Below are positions 16,972-24,733 of a stretch of DNA of 30,420 bases, one piece after another; position 1 is the first letter of the stretch; each line of letters begins with the position of its first letter. The DNA is from Candidatus Coatesiibacteriota bacterium. Lineage in GTDB: Bacteria; JAFGND01. Location of the stretch: assembly GCA_016927185.1 (NCBI GenBank), contig JAFGND010000003.1, forward strand, positions 1 to 30,420, written 5' to 3'. A model generated the notes under the pieces. That model had not been told where the DNA came from, did not search any database, and saw nothing but the letters and a program-made list of their open reading frames with translations. Position numbers and translations under genes: made by a program.

Positions 16972-16993
16972 AGCCGCTGCACATGCAACGGCT
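16972..16993 (-). promoter_or_regulatory. Intercistronic hairpin between receptor and exbB
   Basis: AGCCG (16972-16976) pairs with CGGCT (16989-16993), and TGC (16978-16980) pairs with GCA (16985-16987), with one mismatch and a 4-nt loop. No proper U-run follows on the minus strand. The hairpin lies just after the receptor stop (17007) and before the exbB ribosome binding site. It may protect the receptor mRNA 3' end or lower readthrough into the motor genes. Confidence 0.5.
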
Positions 16994-17006
16994 ACTTGTT
17001 TATCTT

Positions 17007-19745
17007 TTACCATTCTAAGCTCATACCTATCTGTAATTGACGACGACCCATGAAACGCATTGGATGCAGCTTATTCCATAAGAAGTCTTCCTGATATGCA
17101 TCAGTTGGATCCCAGGCTTTCCCAGTATTTGCATTGACTTCAGCAGTATTAGTCTGGTCAAAGATGTTATAACCTTCAAGGAATAAACGATAATTCATAC
17201 CAAGAAATGCAACACCTTTATAAACCATCATATTTACAATAGAAGTCCATGGCATTCTTCTTGAATTCTCTTCAGGATATTTCTCGCCTGTTGCAAATGT
17301 GCTAGGAGTATAAGGATAACCACTTCCATATTCCCATGAAAGTGATATGCCCCATAAATCAGGGAATTTGACACCTAAGACTTTAGGACGCATCCCCTTT
17401 TGTGCTGAAAGAGATAAATTCAAGTTAACTGTATGACGCTGATCCCAATCAAGAGCTTGCTCTTTTACAGGATTAGGCAGATTATTGTATGCATTGTCAT
17501 AACCCTGTCTGCTATCGCTACTATTACCCATTGCCCATGATAATGAGTATGAAATAAATCCTGCCACGTAATTGCTGTAACGTTTGTTTAATGATAACTC
17601 AAAACCACGAACGCTACCAAAGTCCCTGTTTACATATTCAGTATATGTAAATGGAGGATCAACAACTTTTTCTGTATCAATCAAGTCCTTGATATCCTTG
17701 TAAAAACCTGTCAATCCAATCATTACGTTTTCAGAGAACTGATGTTCAAGACCTGCTTCATATGAAGTGGTCTTTTCGGGACGCAGATTCGGATTTCCAA
17801 GCAATGGAACTGAACCTGTTATATCGCGACTTCTATAAAGAAGTGTGAAATCAGGAATTTCAGTGTAATGACCATACGCAAAACGCAAGATGTCATTTTC
17901 AGTTATGGGGTGGCTTACACCAACTCTTGGAGAAAGCGTCCACTGATATTCGTCTTCCAGTACTGGAACTTCCTGTCCTCCACTGGTTTCTGTCATTTTG
18001 GCAAGCTGTTTTCCAGGAGTATAAATATCAAAACGCAATCCTGCATTAACAATCATGCCTTCATATTCCATTTTATCCTGAAGATAATATGCACCTGCCC
18101 ATGGAGTACGGAAATAGAATTCCCTGTATTGTCCGTATTCCGGCCATTCACCGGGTACTTCTCTTCCAGGGGTAAATTGCATCAAGTCTACATATTTATA
18201 ATCAAGCTCATAATAGTTACCTTCTAAACCGGTACGCATTGTATGAGACCATGAATCTGTAGATTTTCCCTTGCTTTTCGTAAATTCCTTAGTTAAATCC
18301 CATCTTGCTGAATAAGTCGTTGAGATAGTTTTCAGCCATAATTCATTGTCTCCGGAACATTCAAAACCTTCAACTGATGAGAATGCTCTGCTTCCCTGAT
18401 CGGGCAGTATATATTCTGGAGGTATTTTTCCATCGACATCATAGATGAATTTTGTATTGAAACGACCCAGAATTACATTATAATAAGCAGAACCACTAGC
18501 CAGGCTATGTGTCCAGTTAATAGTCTGCTGATCACTCCAGCGTCTGCCTGTATAGGTATGAAGTGCAGCCCAGTATTCCTCGCTTGCATATCTACCATTT
18601 GGCAGTGAATCTCCTGGTTCATAGTGCTGTGTCCATAAATAACCAGCACCCTGGCTTGTTGGTCTATATGAGTTAAATGATTTGCGGTAACCAAGAGTTA
18701 ATGTATGTTTTGGAGTGAATTTCCAGAGTAATTTCGCATTACCAGAAGTTGTATTGTTTGCCCTGTCACCAACTGTGAAAGGACCTATTTTATATCTGTT
18801 TCTTGGATATGGATACATTGTCCATAAACGACCATCATTCCATTCTCCGGTGAAACTAGCGAAATAAGTGAAACGATCTGCAATGCCAATCTTCTTCATC
18901 CATGCACTTAAAAATGGGAATGGTCCTCCATCAGATATCTCAATTCTGTCTGAATTGTAATAATTATGTCCATTGTACATATCCTGTCCACCAAAACCGA
19001 AATCATCTGTCTGGAATGAAATCTCTCCATGATTTCTGTCTCCACCTGTCTTGGTGACAACATTCACTATACCAGATTGTGCATTTCCATACTCAGCACC
19101 GAATCCACCTGAAGAAACAGAGACTTCATTGATTGAGTTTGTACCCAATTCAAGATTTGTTCCTCCTGTTGTCTGTAATGGATCCTTGACGGACATTCCA
19201 TCAATCAGATAAGTAATTTCTCCTGCACGGCCACCACGCAAGCGAAGCTCTCCTCCCTGAGTTGTCGCTCCTGCTTGTTTGGAAACAACATCAGCAAGAT
19301 CTGTTACCATAGGCTGGTCTTTTATATCTTCATCACGAACTTGTCTTACTGTTTCTGTCCTGTCTTTTACAACCATCTTGGGTTTATAGACAACAATTTC
19401 ATGAATTGCAGAACCGGACCCTGCACTTCTCAATGTAAAATTGACTGTGACAGTACGGTCTGCTGAAACCTGAACTCCACTTTGTGATGATTTAGTTCTT
19501 TGTGGTGCTGTTGCTGTTACAGTATAAACTCCAACAGGAACACCAACTATAGAAAAACGTCCATTTGGACCGGTTATTGCTGCATCCTCATATTCACCTG
19601 ATTTAACAGAAACATAAGCACCGGCAACAGGTCCACTGCTATCAGTTACAACACCAGTTATTTTACCTTCACTACTGGCAAAAAGCAAGCCAGTTACAAA
19701 AATCGTAAGTCCAAAAACTATCAATAAGGACTTTCTAAAATTCAT
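17007..19745 (-). CDS. TonB-dependent outer-membrane receptor with N-terminal carboxypeptidase-regulatory-like domain
   Basis: 912-aa outer-membrane transporter. A signal peptide (1-24) precedes a CarboxypepD_reg-like beta-sandwich (about 27-106; GKITGVVTDSSGPVAGAYVS). A possible TonB-box-like segment (HEIVVYKP) comes next. The plug domain (about 125-236) contains LRLRGGRAGEITYLIDGMSV and the block GGFGAEYGNAQSGIVNVVTK. A large 22-strand-type barrel follows, ending in an aromatic residue (GMSLEW). The layout is SusC-like in its N-terminus, but no SusD gene is nearby, so the substrate is unknown. The Shine-Dalgarno is AGGGGAGA. It is first in an operon with its own exbB, two exbD, tonB, a secreted protein and a PorV/PorQ-like protein, which points to a dedicated energised system. 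Confidence 0.93.
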   Translation of the reverse strand: MNFRKSLLIVFGLTIFVTGLLFASSEGKITGVVTDSSGPVAGAYVSVKSGEYEDAAITGPNGRFSIVGVPVGVYTVTATAPQRTKSSQSGVQVSADRTVTVNFTLRSAGSGSAIHEIVVYKPKMVVKDRTETVRQVRDEDIKDQPMVTDLADVVSKQAGATTQGGELRLRGGRAGEITYLIDGMSVKDPLQTTGGTNLELGTNSINEVSVSSGGFGAEYGNAQSGIVNVVTKTGGDRNHGEISFQTDDFGFGGQDMYNGHNYYNSDRIEISDGGPFPFLSAWMKKIGIADRFTYFASFTGEWNDGRLWTMYPYPRNRYKIGPFTVGDRANNTTSGNAKLLWKFTPKHTLTLGYRKSFNSYRPTSQGAGYLWTQHYEPGDSLPNGRYASEEYWAALHTYTGRRWSDQQTINWTHSLASGSAYYNVILGRFNTKFIYDVDGKIPPEYILPDQGSRAFSSVEGFECSGDNELWLKTISTTYSARWDLTKEFTKSKGKSTDSWSHTMRTGLEGNYYELDYKYVDLMQFTPGREVPGEWPEYGQYREFYFRTPWAGAYYLQDKMEYEGMIVNAGLRFDIYTPGKQLAKMTETSGGQEVPVLEDEYQWTLSPRVGVSHPITENDILRFAYGHYTEIPDFTLLYRSRDITGSVPLLGNPNLRPEKTTSYEAGLEHQFSENVMIGLTGFYKDIKDLIDTEKVVDPPFTYTEYVNRDFGSVRGFELSLNKRYSNYVAGFISYSLSWAMGNSSDSRQGYDNAYNNLPNPVKEQALDWDQRHTVNLNLSLSAQKGMRPKVLGVKFPDLWGISLSWEYGSGYPYTPSTFATGEKYPEENSRRMPWTSIVNMMVYKGVAFLGMNYRLFLEGYNIFDQTNTAEVNANTGKAWDPTDAYQEDFLWNKLHPMRFMGRRQLQIGMSLEW

Positions 19746-19841
19746 AATCTCCCCTTTCTACCTGAGTTAAACACCATAATAATGTCAGGTTCAGGCAACA
19801 CCTCCTAATTCTATAATATTCATTTTTTCCACAAATATTCC

Positions 19842-19859
19842 AGGCAATATAGTTTGCCT
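19842..19859. promoter_or_regulatory. Inverted repeat AGGCAA/TTGCCT upstream of the receptor operon
   Basis: AGGCAA (19842-19847) and TTGCCT (19854-19859) form a 6-bp inverted repeat with a 6-nt spacer, in the 230-nt gap between the divergent receptor operon and the lipoprotein gene. It could be an operator or a small leader hairpin about 100 nt before the receptor ATG. The evidence is symmetry and position only. Confidence 0.35.
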
Positions 19860-19940
19860 TTCTGAATTAAACTCTGTCGGATAAGGGAAAAAAATTAAGC
19901 TTTAATGTCAACTATTTTCTGAATTATTTTTAAGAATCTA

Positions 19941-19975
19941 TTGACAAATTGCCTAAAGCCATTTTACGTACTGCC
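19941..19975 (+). promoter_or_regulatory. Candidate promoter, leaderless type
   Basis: TTGACA (19941-19946) lies 35 nt before the ATG at 19976. TACGTA (19965-19970) is a fair -10 at an 18-nt spacer, which would place the transcription start at about the A of the ATG. No Shine-Dalgarno is present. This is the best-formed of the four TTGACA starts in the window. Confidence 0.5.
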
Positions 19976-20734
19976 ATGAGAAAAATAAAAAAAATCACCG
20001 TCTATATATTATATAAGTTGAAATTATCTAATCCAATCTTCATATTCTTAGTGCTGGTATTTGTATCATGCACAAAAACAGGTAATATTAGTTTAGACAG
20101 AAACTATATTGAAACCTTCAAGCCATGGAAATCATTTTCTGCTGAAGGGAATATTACCTATAGAATAAAGAAGAACACATATGGTGCAAGTTATAATCTT
20201 GTTTACATAGAAAAAAAGGGAGTGAGATTAGACTTCATAGAATCATTGACTGGAACACTGCTTGCCAAATCTGTTATTAAAATAGATTCATTATTATTAT
20301 ATATGCCTTTTGATAAATCCTGCTTCATTATTCCTGTAAAAGAGCAATTGATAAGAAAGATTTCAGGTTTGCCAGTAAACGAATATGATATTAAATTACT
20401 GGTATCAGGATGTATAATAGATAAAAATGCAGAAAACATTACAATAATGAAAGATAATATCAGCTGGAAAATCAATGAAGATGTTTATACAATGGATATA
20501 AGAAACGGTTTTCCATCACTACTATCCAAGAAAACAAAAAACAAGCTGGTTTATCTGCTCAAATTCAAAGGTGTTCTGGAAAAGGTTGATTTCTTCATTC
20601 CCAGGTCATTCAGGATAGAATTTCCTGCTGAACAAATTATTGCAGAGATAAAGATAGATAAACTTGAGGCAAAGAAACTAGATGAGTCTTTACTGAAAAC
20701 AAAAATACCAGGAAATATCAAAATATATAGGTAG
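19976..20734 (+). CDS. LolB/DUF4292-like outer-membrane lipoprotein
   Basis: 252-aa exported protein. The N-terminus is a basic then hydrophobic signal with lipobox-like FVSC (C32). The remainder is predicted mostly beta (AEGNITYRIKKNTYGASYNL, later EIKIDKLEAKKLD), with the look of the LolA/LolB or DUF4292 fold that handles acyl chains. No catalytic motif is seen. The frame extends to a TTG at 19949, but that lies inside the presumed promoter; the ATG at 19976 is preferred since it sits 35 nt after TTGACA and begins the signal peptide. It is 51 nt upstream of guanylate kinase. The lipoprotein call is good; the LolB-like fold is a guess from pattern. Confidence 0.6.
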   Translation: MRKIKKITVYILYKLKLSNPIFIFLVLVFVSCTKTGNISLDRNYIETFKPWKSFSAEGNITYRIKKNTYGASYNLVYIEKKGVRLDFIESLTGTLLAKSVIKIDSLLLYMPFDKSCFIIPVKEQLIRKISGLPVNEYDIKLLVSGCIIDKNAENITIMKDNISWKINEDVYTMDIRNGFPSLLSKKTKNKLVYLLKFKGVLEKVDFFIPRSFRIEFPAEQIIAEIKIDKLEAKKLDESLLKTKIPGNIKIYR

Positions 20735-20739
20735 TATAG

Positions 20740-20784
20740 AATGCCTGCCTTGACAAACTTATCTGAAAATAAAAGATAGGCATT
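20740..20784 (+). promoter_or_regulatory. gmk promoter bracketed by an inverted repeat
   Basis: TTGACA (20750-20755) starts exactly 36 nt before the gmk ATG at 20786; the -10 at a 17-nt spacer would be AAGATA, a weak match. Perfect 7-bp arms AATGCCT (20740-20746) and AGGCATT (20778-20784) flank it, the second ending right before the start codon. No Shine-Dalgarno is present. The arms may be an operator, or chance. Confidence 0.4.
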
Positions 20785-20785
20785 T

Positions 20786-21394
20786 ATGGATTATGAACAT
20801 TTTTGTATAGTTCTGAGCGGACCTTCAGGAGTAGGCAAGACAACTATATCAAGAAGGCTTCTGGAAATGGATGACAATCTAGCTCTTTCAATAAGCTTTA
20901 CAACAAGAAAATGCAAAGCAGGCGAGATTGAAGGACTTCACTATTTTTTTGTAGATGAAGATAAATTCGAATATCTTATTGCGTCAAGAGCTTTGCTTGA
21001 ATATACTTATGTATACGGGAATTATTATGGCACTGCAAGGGAGACACTTGAATGCTTTTTTGAAAAAGGAAAGGATGTAATTCTTGATATAGATTTTGAA
21101 GGGGCTTTGAATTTCAAGAGAATCCTGGGGCCTCGTTCCTTGCTCATATACTTGCTTCCCCCTACCCTTCTTGAACTGAAGAAAAGGCTTGAAAACAGAA
21201 TGAGGGAAGATGAAAAAGAGATTTCGAAGAGATTCTCTGAATTCAAAGACGAGTTCAAGTATTTTCCTTTATATGATTACTGGATTATTAATGATGATCT
21301 TGAATCTGCTGTAAATGATATTTCTAACATAATAAACTGTGAAAGAATGAGGATCAAGAGACTGGTGAATCTGCCAGAGGGATTTTTCAAGTAA
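20786..21394 (+). CDS. gmk: Guanylate kinase
   Basis: Phosphorylates GMP (and dGMP) to GDP with ATP in the cytoplasm. The length of 202 aa is normal. The P-loop is SGPSGVGKTT (11-20). The GMP-binding region shows SFTTRK (37-42), E72 and YGNYYGTAR (77-85), and the conserved DIDFEGA (101-107) and YDYWIIND (163-170). Some positions are unusual: the common TTRxPRxGE reads TTRKCKAGE, and the usual DVQGA glutamine is Glu. Identity is nonetheless clear. The start lies 36 nt after TTGACA without a Shine-Dalgarno. The stop overlaps the dnaB start (TAATG at 21392-21396), so the two are translationally coupled. Confidence 0.95.
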   Translation: MDYEHFCIVLSGPSGVGKTTISRRLLEMDDNLALSISFTTRKCKAGEIEGLHYFFVDEDKFEYLIASRALLEYTYVYGNYYGTARETLECFFEKGKDVILDIDFEGALNFKRILGPRSLLIYLLPPTLLELKKRLENRMREDEKEISKRFSEFKDEFKYFPLYDYWIINDDLESAVNDISNIINCERMRIKRLVNLPEGFFK

Positions 21395-22788
21395 TGGCTG
21401 AACAAACAAGAAAACAGTTAGAACCAAATAGCCTGGATGCCGAGAAAGCTATACTGGGAGCAATGCTTCTTGACAGGGAAGCGATAAGCAAGGTTTTGGA
21501 GAAACTCACTCAAAAGAGTTTTTACTTTTCTGCTCATAAGGAAATATTTGAAGTAGCATCAGAGCTTCATGACAAGGGGATAGAAGTTGATATTATTACT
21601 GTAGGACAGGCTCTTCAGGACAAGAATATACTTGATAAAACTGGAGGATTGGAGTATCTGACAGAAATTTCCAATATGCCTGTAACTTCTTCCAATTTAA
21701 GAGATTATATACAAATTGCCGAAGAAAAGGAATTATACAGAAACCTTATACATGATTCAAGTGAGGTTATGAAAAAGGCACTGAATCAAGAAGTTCCAGT
21801 AGAGGAGCTTCTTGAGGAAGCTGAAAAAAACATATTCGGATTAGCTGAAAGAAGATTCAGGACAGGTTTTGTACCAATAGAGAAACTTATAGGTCCAACT
21901 CTTGAAGATATAGAAAGACACACCTTTTCTGAACACAAGTTAAGTGGTATTCCGACAGGATTCAATGGACTGGATAACCTGCTTGGGGGATTGCAGAATG
22001 CAAACCTTATAGTAATAGGAGCAAGACCTGGAGGTGGGAAAACAGCTTTTGCTTTGAATATTGCTTTGAATGCAAGTCTTATTAATCATCCTGTTGGTGT
22101 CTTCTCTCTTGAAATGTCATCACAGCAACTGCTAAAAAGATTGCTTTCTGCTCATTCAAGAGTGAGTATTTTCGATCTTCAGAGAGGTGAAGTTCATCAT
22201 GAAAAACTGGAGATCGTTCATGGTGCAGTCAATGAACTTGTGAAAACACCTGTTTTCATTGATGATACTTTCGATTTGACGCTTCTTGAAATGAAAAGCA
22301 AGGCAAGAATTCTTAAAGCCGAAAAAAATGTTAAATTACTAATAGTTGATTATCTTCAGCTATTGACTCCTTCCAATCCCAAAGGTGACAAAGCAAGATA
22401 TCAGGAAATAGGAGAAATGACAAGAGCTTTAAAGGGTCTGTCAAAAGAGCTTAATATCCCGATTGTTGCCCTGTCACAGCTTAGCAGGGAAACAGAGAAA
22501 CTTGAACGTCCCCCCAAATTATCTGATTTAAGGGAATCTGGTTCTATTGAACAGGATGCAGATGTAGTGATTTTTCTTCATATGGAAAGTACAAGAAAAA
22601 AGAAAACAGAAGGCTCTGAAGAGGAGGAAGAAATCGAAGAAGTAATGGACAATTATCTTGTTCCAATACAGATTATAGTAGCAAAACAGAGAAATGGTCC
22701 TACTGGAACAATAAAGCTGATTTTCAACAAACAATGCTCCAGATTTGATCAAATATTACAGGGAAGTGAAGATGAACCAGCTTTCTAG
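21394..22788 (+). CDS. dnaB: Replicative DNA helicase DnaB
   Basis: Hexameric 5'-3' helicase that unwinds the replication fork. Length 464 aa. The N-terminal domain (about 8-110; SLDAEKAILGAMLLD) mediates primase contact. The RecA-like C-terminal domain has Walker A GARPGGGKTA (209-218), where most DnaB proteins have ARPSMGKT or ARPGMGKT. It also has FSLEMSSQQLLKR (237-249), Walker B LLIVDYLQLL (315-324), SQLSRETEKLERPPKLSDLR (361-380) and the C-terminal IVAKQRNGPTGTIKLIF (428-444). A Lys/Glu-rich insertion at about 401-418 lengthens the loop before the last strands. The start overlaps the gmk stop. The stop overlaps the next gene by 17 nt. Confidence 0.96.
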   Translation: MAEQTRKQLEPNSLDAEKAILGAMLLDREAISKVLEKLTQKSFYFSAHKEIFEVASELHDKGIEVDIITVGQALQDKNILDKTGGLEYLTEISNMPVTSSNLRDYIQIAEEKELYRNLIHDSSEVMKKALNQEVPVEELLEEAEKNIFGLAERRFRTGFVPIEKLIGPTLEDIERHTFSEHKLSGIPTGFNGLDNLLGGLQNANLIVIGARPGGGKTAFALNIALNASLINHPVGVFSLEMSSQQLLKRLLSAHSRVSIFDLQRGEVHHEKLEIVHGAVNELVKTPVFIDDTFDLTLLEMKSKARILKAEKNVKLLIVDYLQLLTPSNPKGDKARYQEIGEMTRALKGLSKELNIPIVALSQLSRETEKLERPPKLSDLRESGSIEQDADVVIFLHMESTRKKKTEGSEEEEEIEEVMDNYLVPIQIIVAKQRNGPTGTIKLIFNKQCSRFDQILQGSEDEPAF

Positions 22789-24328
22789 AAAGACAAGATT
22801 GTTTTTTCTTTTAATTATCATCCTTAATTCATCATGTCTTAGTGGTGGCAAGAAAAGTGAAGAGAGGAGTTTGGATAAAAACCCAAATAAAAGGAAGTAT
22901 AATATGGAAATTGATGATGTTCTTGCAGGGAGATGGTATACAGCTAATCCGAAAGACTTGAAAGAGGAGCTTCAGAAATATCTGGATGGAACTGATACAA
23001 TTTCATTCAATAATGAGGTTAAAATCGGTCTTGTTCCGCATGCAGGACTTATATATTCAGGACCAGTTGCTGCATATACTTATAAGGCAGCAAGCAAAAG
23101 AAAAATAGATACAGTAATAATTCTGGGCTTCTTTCACAGGATTTTCTATGACAAGATCTTTCTGCTGCCTGGCGGTATTGTCAAGACACCTTTGGGAGAT
23201 ATAGAAATTGATGAAGATATTTCCGGAAAAATCAGCAAGATCTGTTCTAAATTTGCTTATGACAGCTCCGTTTTAAGGAAATTGAACTCTGAGGGTGAGA
23301 ATTCCCTTGAGCTTAATTTTCCTTTCATTAAGCATGTATTTCCAGATGCAAAAATAGTCCCGATATATTATGCCCAGAATGATTATCAAACACTTATTGA
23401 ATCAGCAAATGCAATTGCCACCATCCTGAAAGAAAGCAATAAGGAAATTCTCTTGATAGTCAGCTCAGATCTTTCCCATTTCAACAATTCAAAAGTAGCT
23501 GATTCACTTGACAATATTACCCTGGAAGGTATATTATCTGAAGACCCCAAAGTATGGAATATAAAATGTGCCAATTCGCAGGGTGCTTGTGGCAAGGATC
23601 CTATAACAGTAGCAAAACTGATATCCCAGTTGCTGGGATACAAGTCGCTATTACTCAAGCATTCCCATAGTGGTAAAGTGAGTGGAGATAATTCTCAGGT
23701 AGTTGGTTATGGAAGCATAATATGGACTGGTGAAAAATTGGAAAAAAAGACTGCTGAAAAAGGAGCTATAGAGGTTTCAGATGAACTGAAAACCAGGATG
23801 CTGTCTTATGTAAGGAAAAGCATAAATGAATATGTCAAGAATGGAAAGAAAATAAAGATAGACGACCAGGAAGATATCTGGAACAAAAATCTTGGATTGT
23901 TTGTAACCTTGAAAAAGGCTGGAAATCTTAGAGGTTGTATTGGTTATATAGAAGGTTATCAGGCACTGAGAAATTCCCTGGTGGATCTTTCCATAGCAGC
24001 ATCTACAAAAGACCCAAGATTCGAACCAATCAACAAGGATGAGATAGACTCTCTTCATATAGAGATTTCCATTTTATCCCCGATATATGATGTAAATGAT
24101 GTAAAAGAAATAAAAGTGGGACGCGATGGAATAATTATAAAGAAAGGATTTTACCAGGGTTTGCTGCTTCCACAAGTTGCAACTGAATATGGATGGGATC
24201 TTGAGACATTTCTGGAGCATACTTGTGAGAAAGCAGGATTATCATCTGATTCATGGAAGGATAAGAAAACTCAAATAAAACGTTTTTCCGCAACAATTTT
24301 TCAGGAAAAAGAAGGAGGAAAAAAATGA
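22772..24328 (+). CDS. Exported MEMO1-AMMECR1 fusion (AmmeMemoRadiSam proteins B and A in one chain)
   Basis: 518-aa fusion. Residues 1-22 look like a lipoprotein or signal sequence (LLIIILNSSC), though the lipobox is imperfect. Residues about 50-320 are MEMO1-like, related to class III (LigB-type) extradiol dioxygenases; metal-ligand-type residues H90 (VPHAG), H122 (GFFHR) and C273 (GACGKDP) are kept. Residues about 335-515 are AMMECR1, with its hallmark LRGCIGYIEG (386-395) and the segment QGLLLPQVATEYGW. The radical SAM partner usually associated with these proteins is not in the window. The ATG at 22772 has GGAAGTGA upstream, whereas an upstream in-frame start at 22745 lacks one. The stop overlaps the next start by ATGA. 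Function is unknown; export would be unusual for this family. Confidence 0.88.
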   Translation: MNQLSRKTRLFFLLIIILNSSCLSGGKKSEERSLDKNPNKRKYNMEIDDVLAGRWYTANPKDLKEELQKYLDGTDTISFNNEVKIGLVPHAGLIYSGPVAAYTYKAASKRKIDTVIILGFFHRIFYDKIFLLPGGIVKTPLGDIEIDEDISGKISKICSKFAYDSSVLRKLNSEGENSLELNFPFIKHVFPDAKIVPIYYAQNDYQTLIESANAIATILKESNKEILLIVSSDLSHFNNSKVADSLDNITLEGILSEDPKVWNIKCANSQGACGKDPITVAKLISQLLGYKSLLLKHSHSGKVSGDNSQVVGYGSIIWTGEKLEKKTAEKGAIEVSDELKTRMLSYVRKSINEYVKNGKKIKIDDQEDIWNKNLGLFVTLKKAGNLRGCIGYIEGYQALRNSLVDLSIAASTKDPRFEPINKDEIDSLHIEISILSPIYDVNDVKEIKVGRDGIIIKKGFYQGLLLPQVATEYGWDLETFLEHTCEKAGLSSDSWKDKKTQIKRFSATIFQEKEGGKK

Positions 24329-24519
24329 TTACCAAAGACATGCCAATAACCAGGATAATTCAACAATACCCGGAGACAAGAGCAGTTTTTGCAGGATATA
24401 ATCTGGGTTGCCTTGGGTGTCTTGCTGCTAGTGGAGAGTCTCTTGAACAAGGTCTTGCTGTTCATGGACTTAACGTAGAAAAGGTACTTAAAGATCTTAA
24501 TGAAGCAATAAAGAAGTAA
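24325..24519 (+). CDS. DUF1858 redox-disulfide domain protein, copy 1
   Basis: 64-aa protein made of one DUF1858 domain (the hybrid-cluster-protein-associated redox disulfide family). The pattern is DMPITRIIQQYPETRAVF, then the paired cysteines GCLGC (28-32), then LEQGLAVHGLNVEKVLKDLN. The CxxC pair could bind metal or cycle as a disulfide. A strong AGGAGG site lies just inside the end of the fusion gene, and the genes overlap by ATGA. It has no signal peptide, so it is cytoplasmic, unlike the predicted location of its upstream neighbour. Confidence 0.88.
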   Translation: MITKDMPITRIIQQYPETRAVFAGYNLGCLGCLAASGESLEQGLAVHGLNVEKVLKDLNEAIKK

Positions 24520-24534
24520 GCAAAGGAGTAAAAA

Positions 24535-24732
24535 ATGATTACAAAAGATATGTCGATATCACAGATATTGCAGGAACATCCTGAAACTGTAAATGTATTC
24601 GCCAAGTTCAATCTAGGATGTATTGGCTGCTGGGCATCCAGGTATGAGACACTTGAACAGGGAATTCTCGCTCATGGGGCAGATCTTGATGTTGTTTTAA
24701 AAGAACTGAATGATTCAATAGAAAAAAAATAG
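24535..24732 (+). CDS. DUF1858 redox-disulfide domain protein, copy 2
   Basis: 65-aa tandem duplicate of the preceding gene, 36 of 64 aligned residues identical by hand count. The core is kept (MITKDM, PET, NLGCxGC, LEQG, HG, VLKxLN), including both cysteines (GCIGC, 28-32), while the residue after the pair changes from Leu to Trp. AAGGAG precedes the ATG, 15 nt after the previous stop. Two copies side by side suggest partners or a heterodimer. Confidence 0.88.
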   Translation: MITKDMSISQILQEHPETVNVFAKFNLGCIGCWASRYETLEQGILAHGADLDVVLKELNDSIEKK

Positions 24733-24733
24733 T

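Noticed and set aside
19746-19940. Cobalamin or other riboswitch, or a Fur box, upstream of the TonB-dependent receptor
   Set aside because: No B12-box or Fur-like palindrome was seen on the minus strand; only a small AGGCAA/TTGCCT repeat is present.
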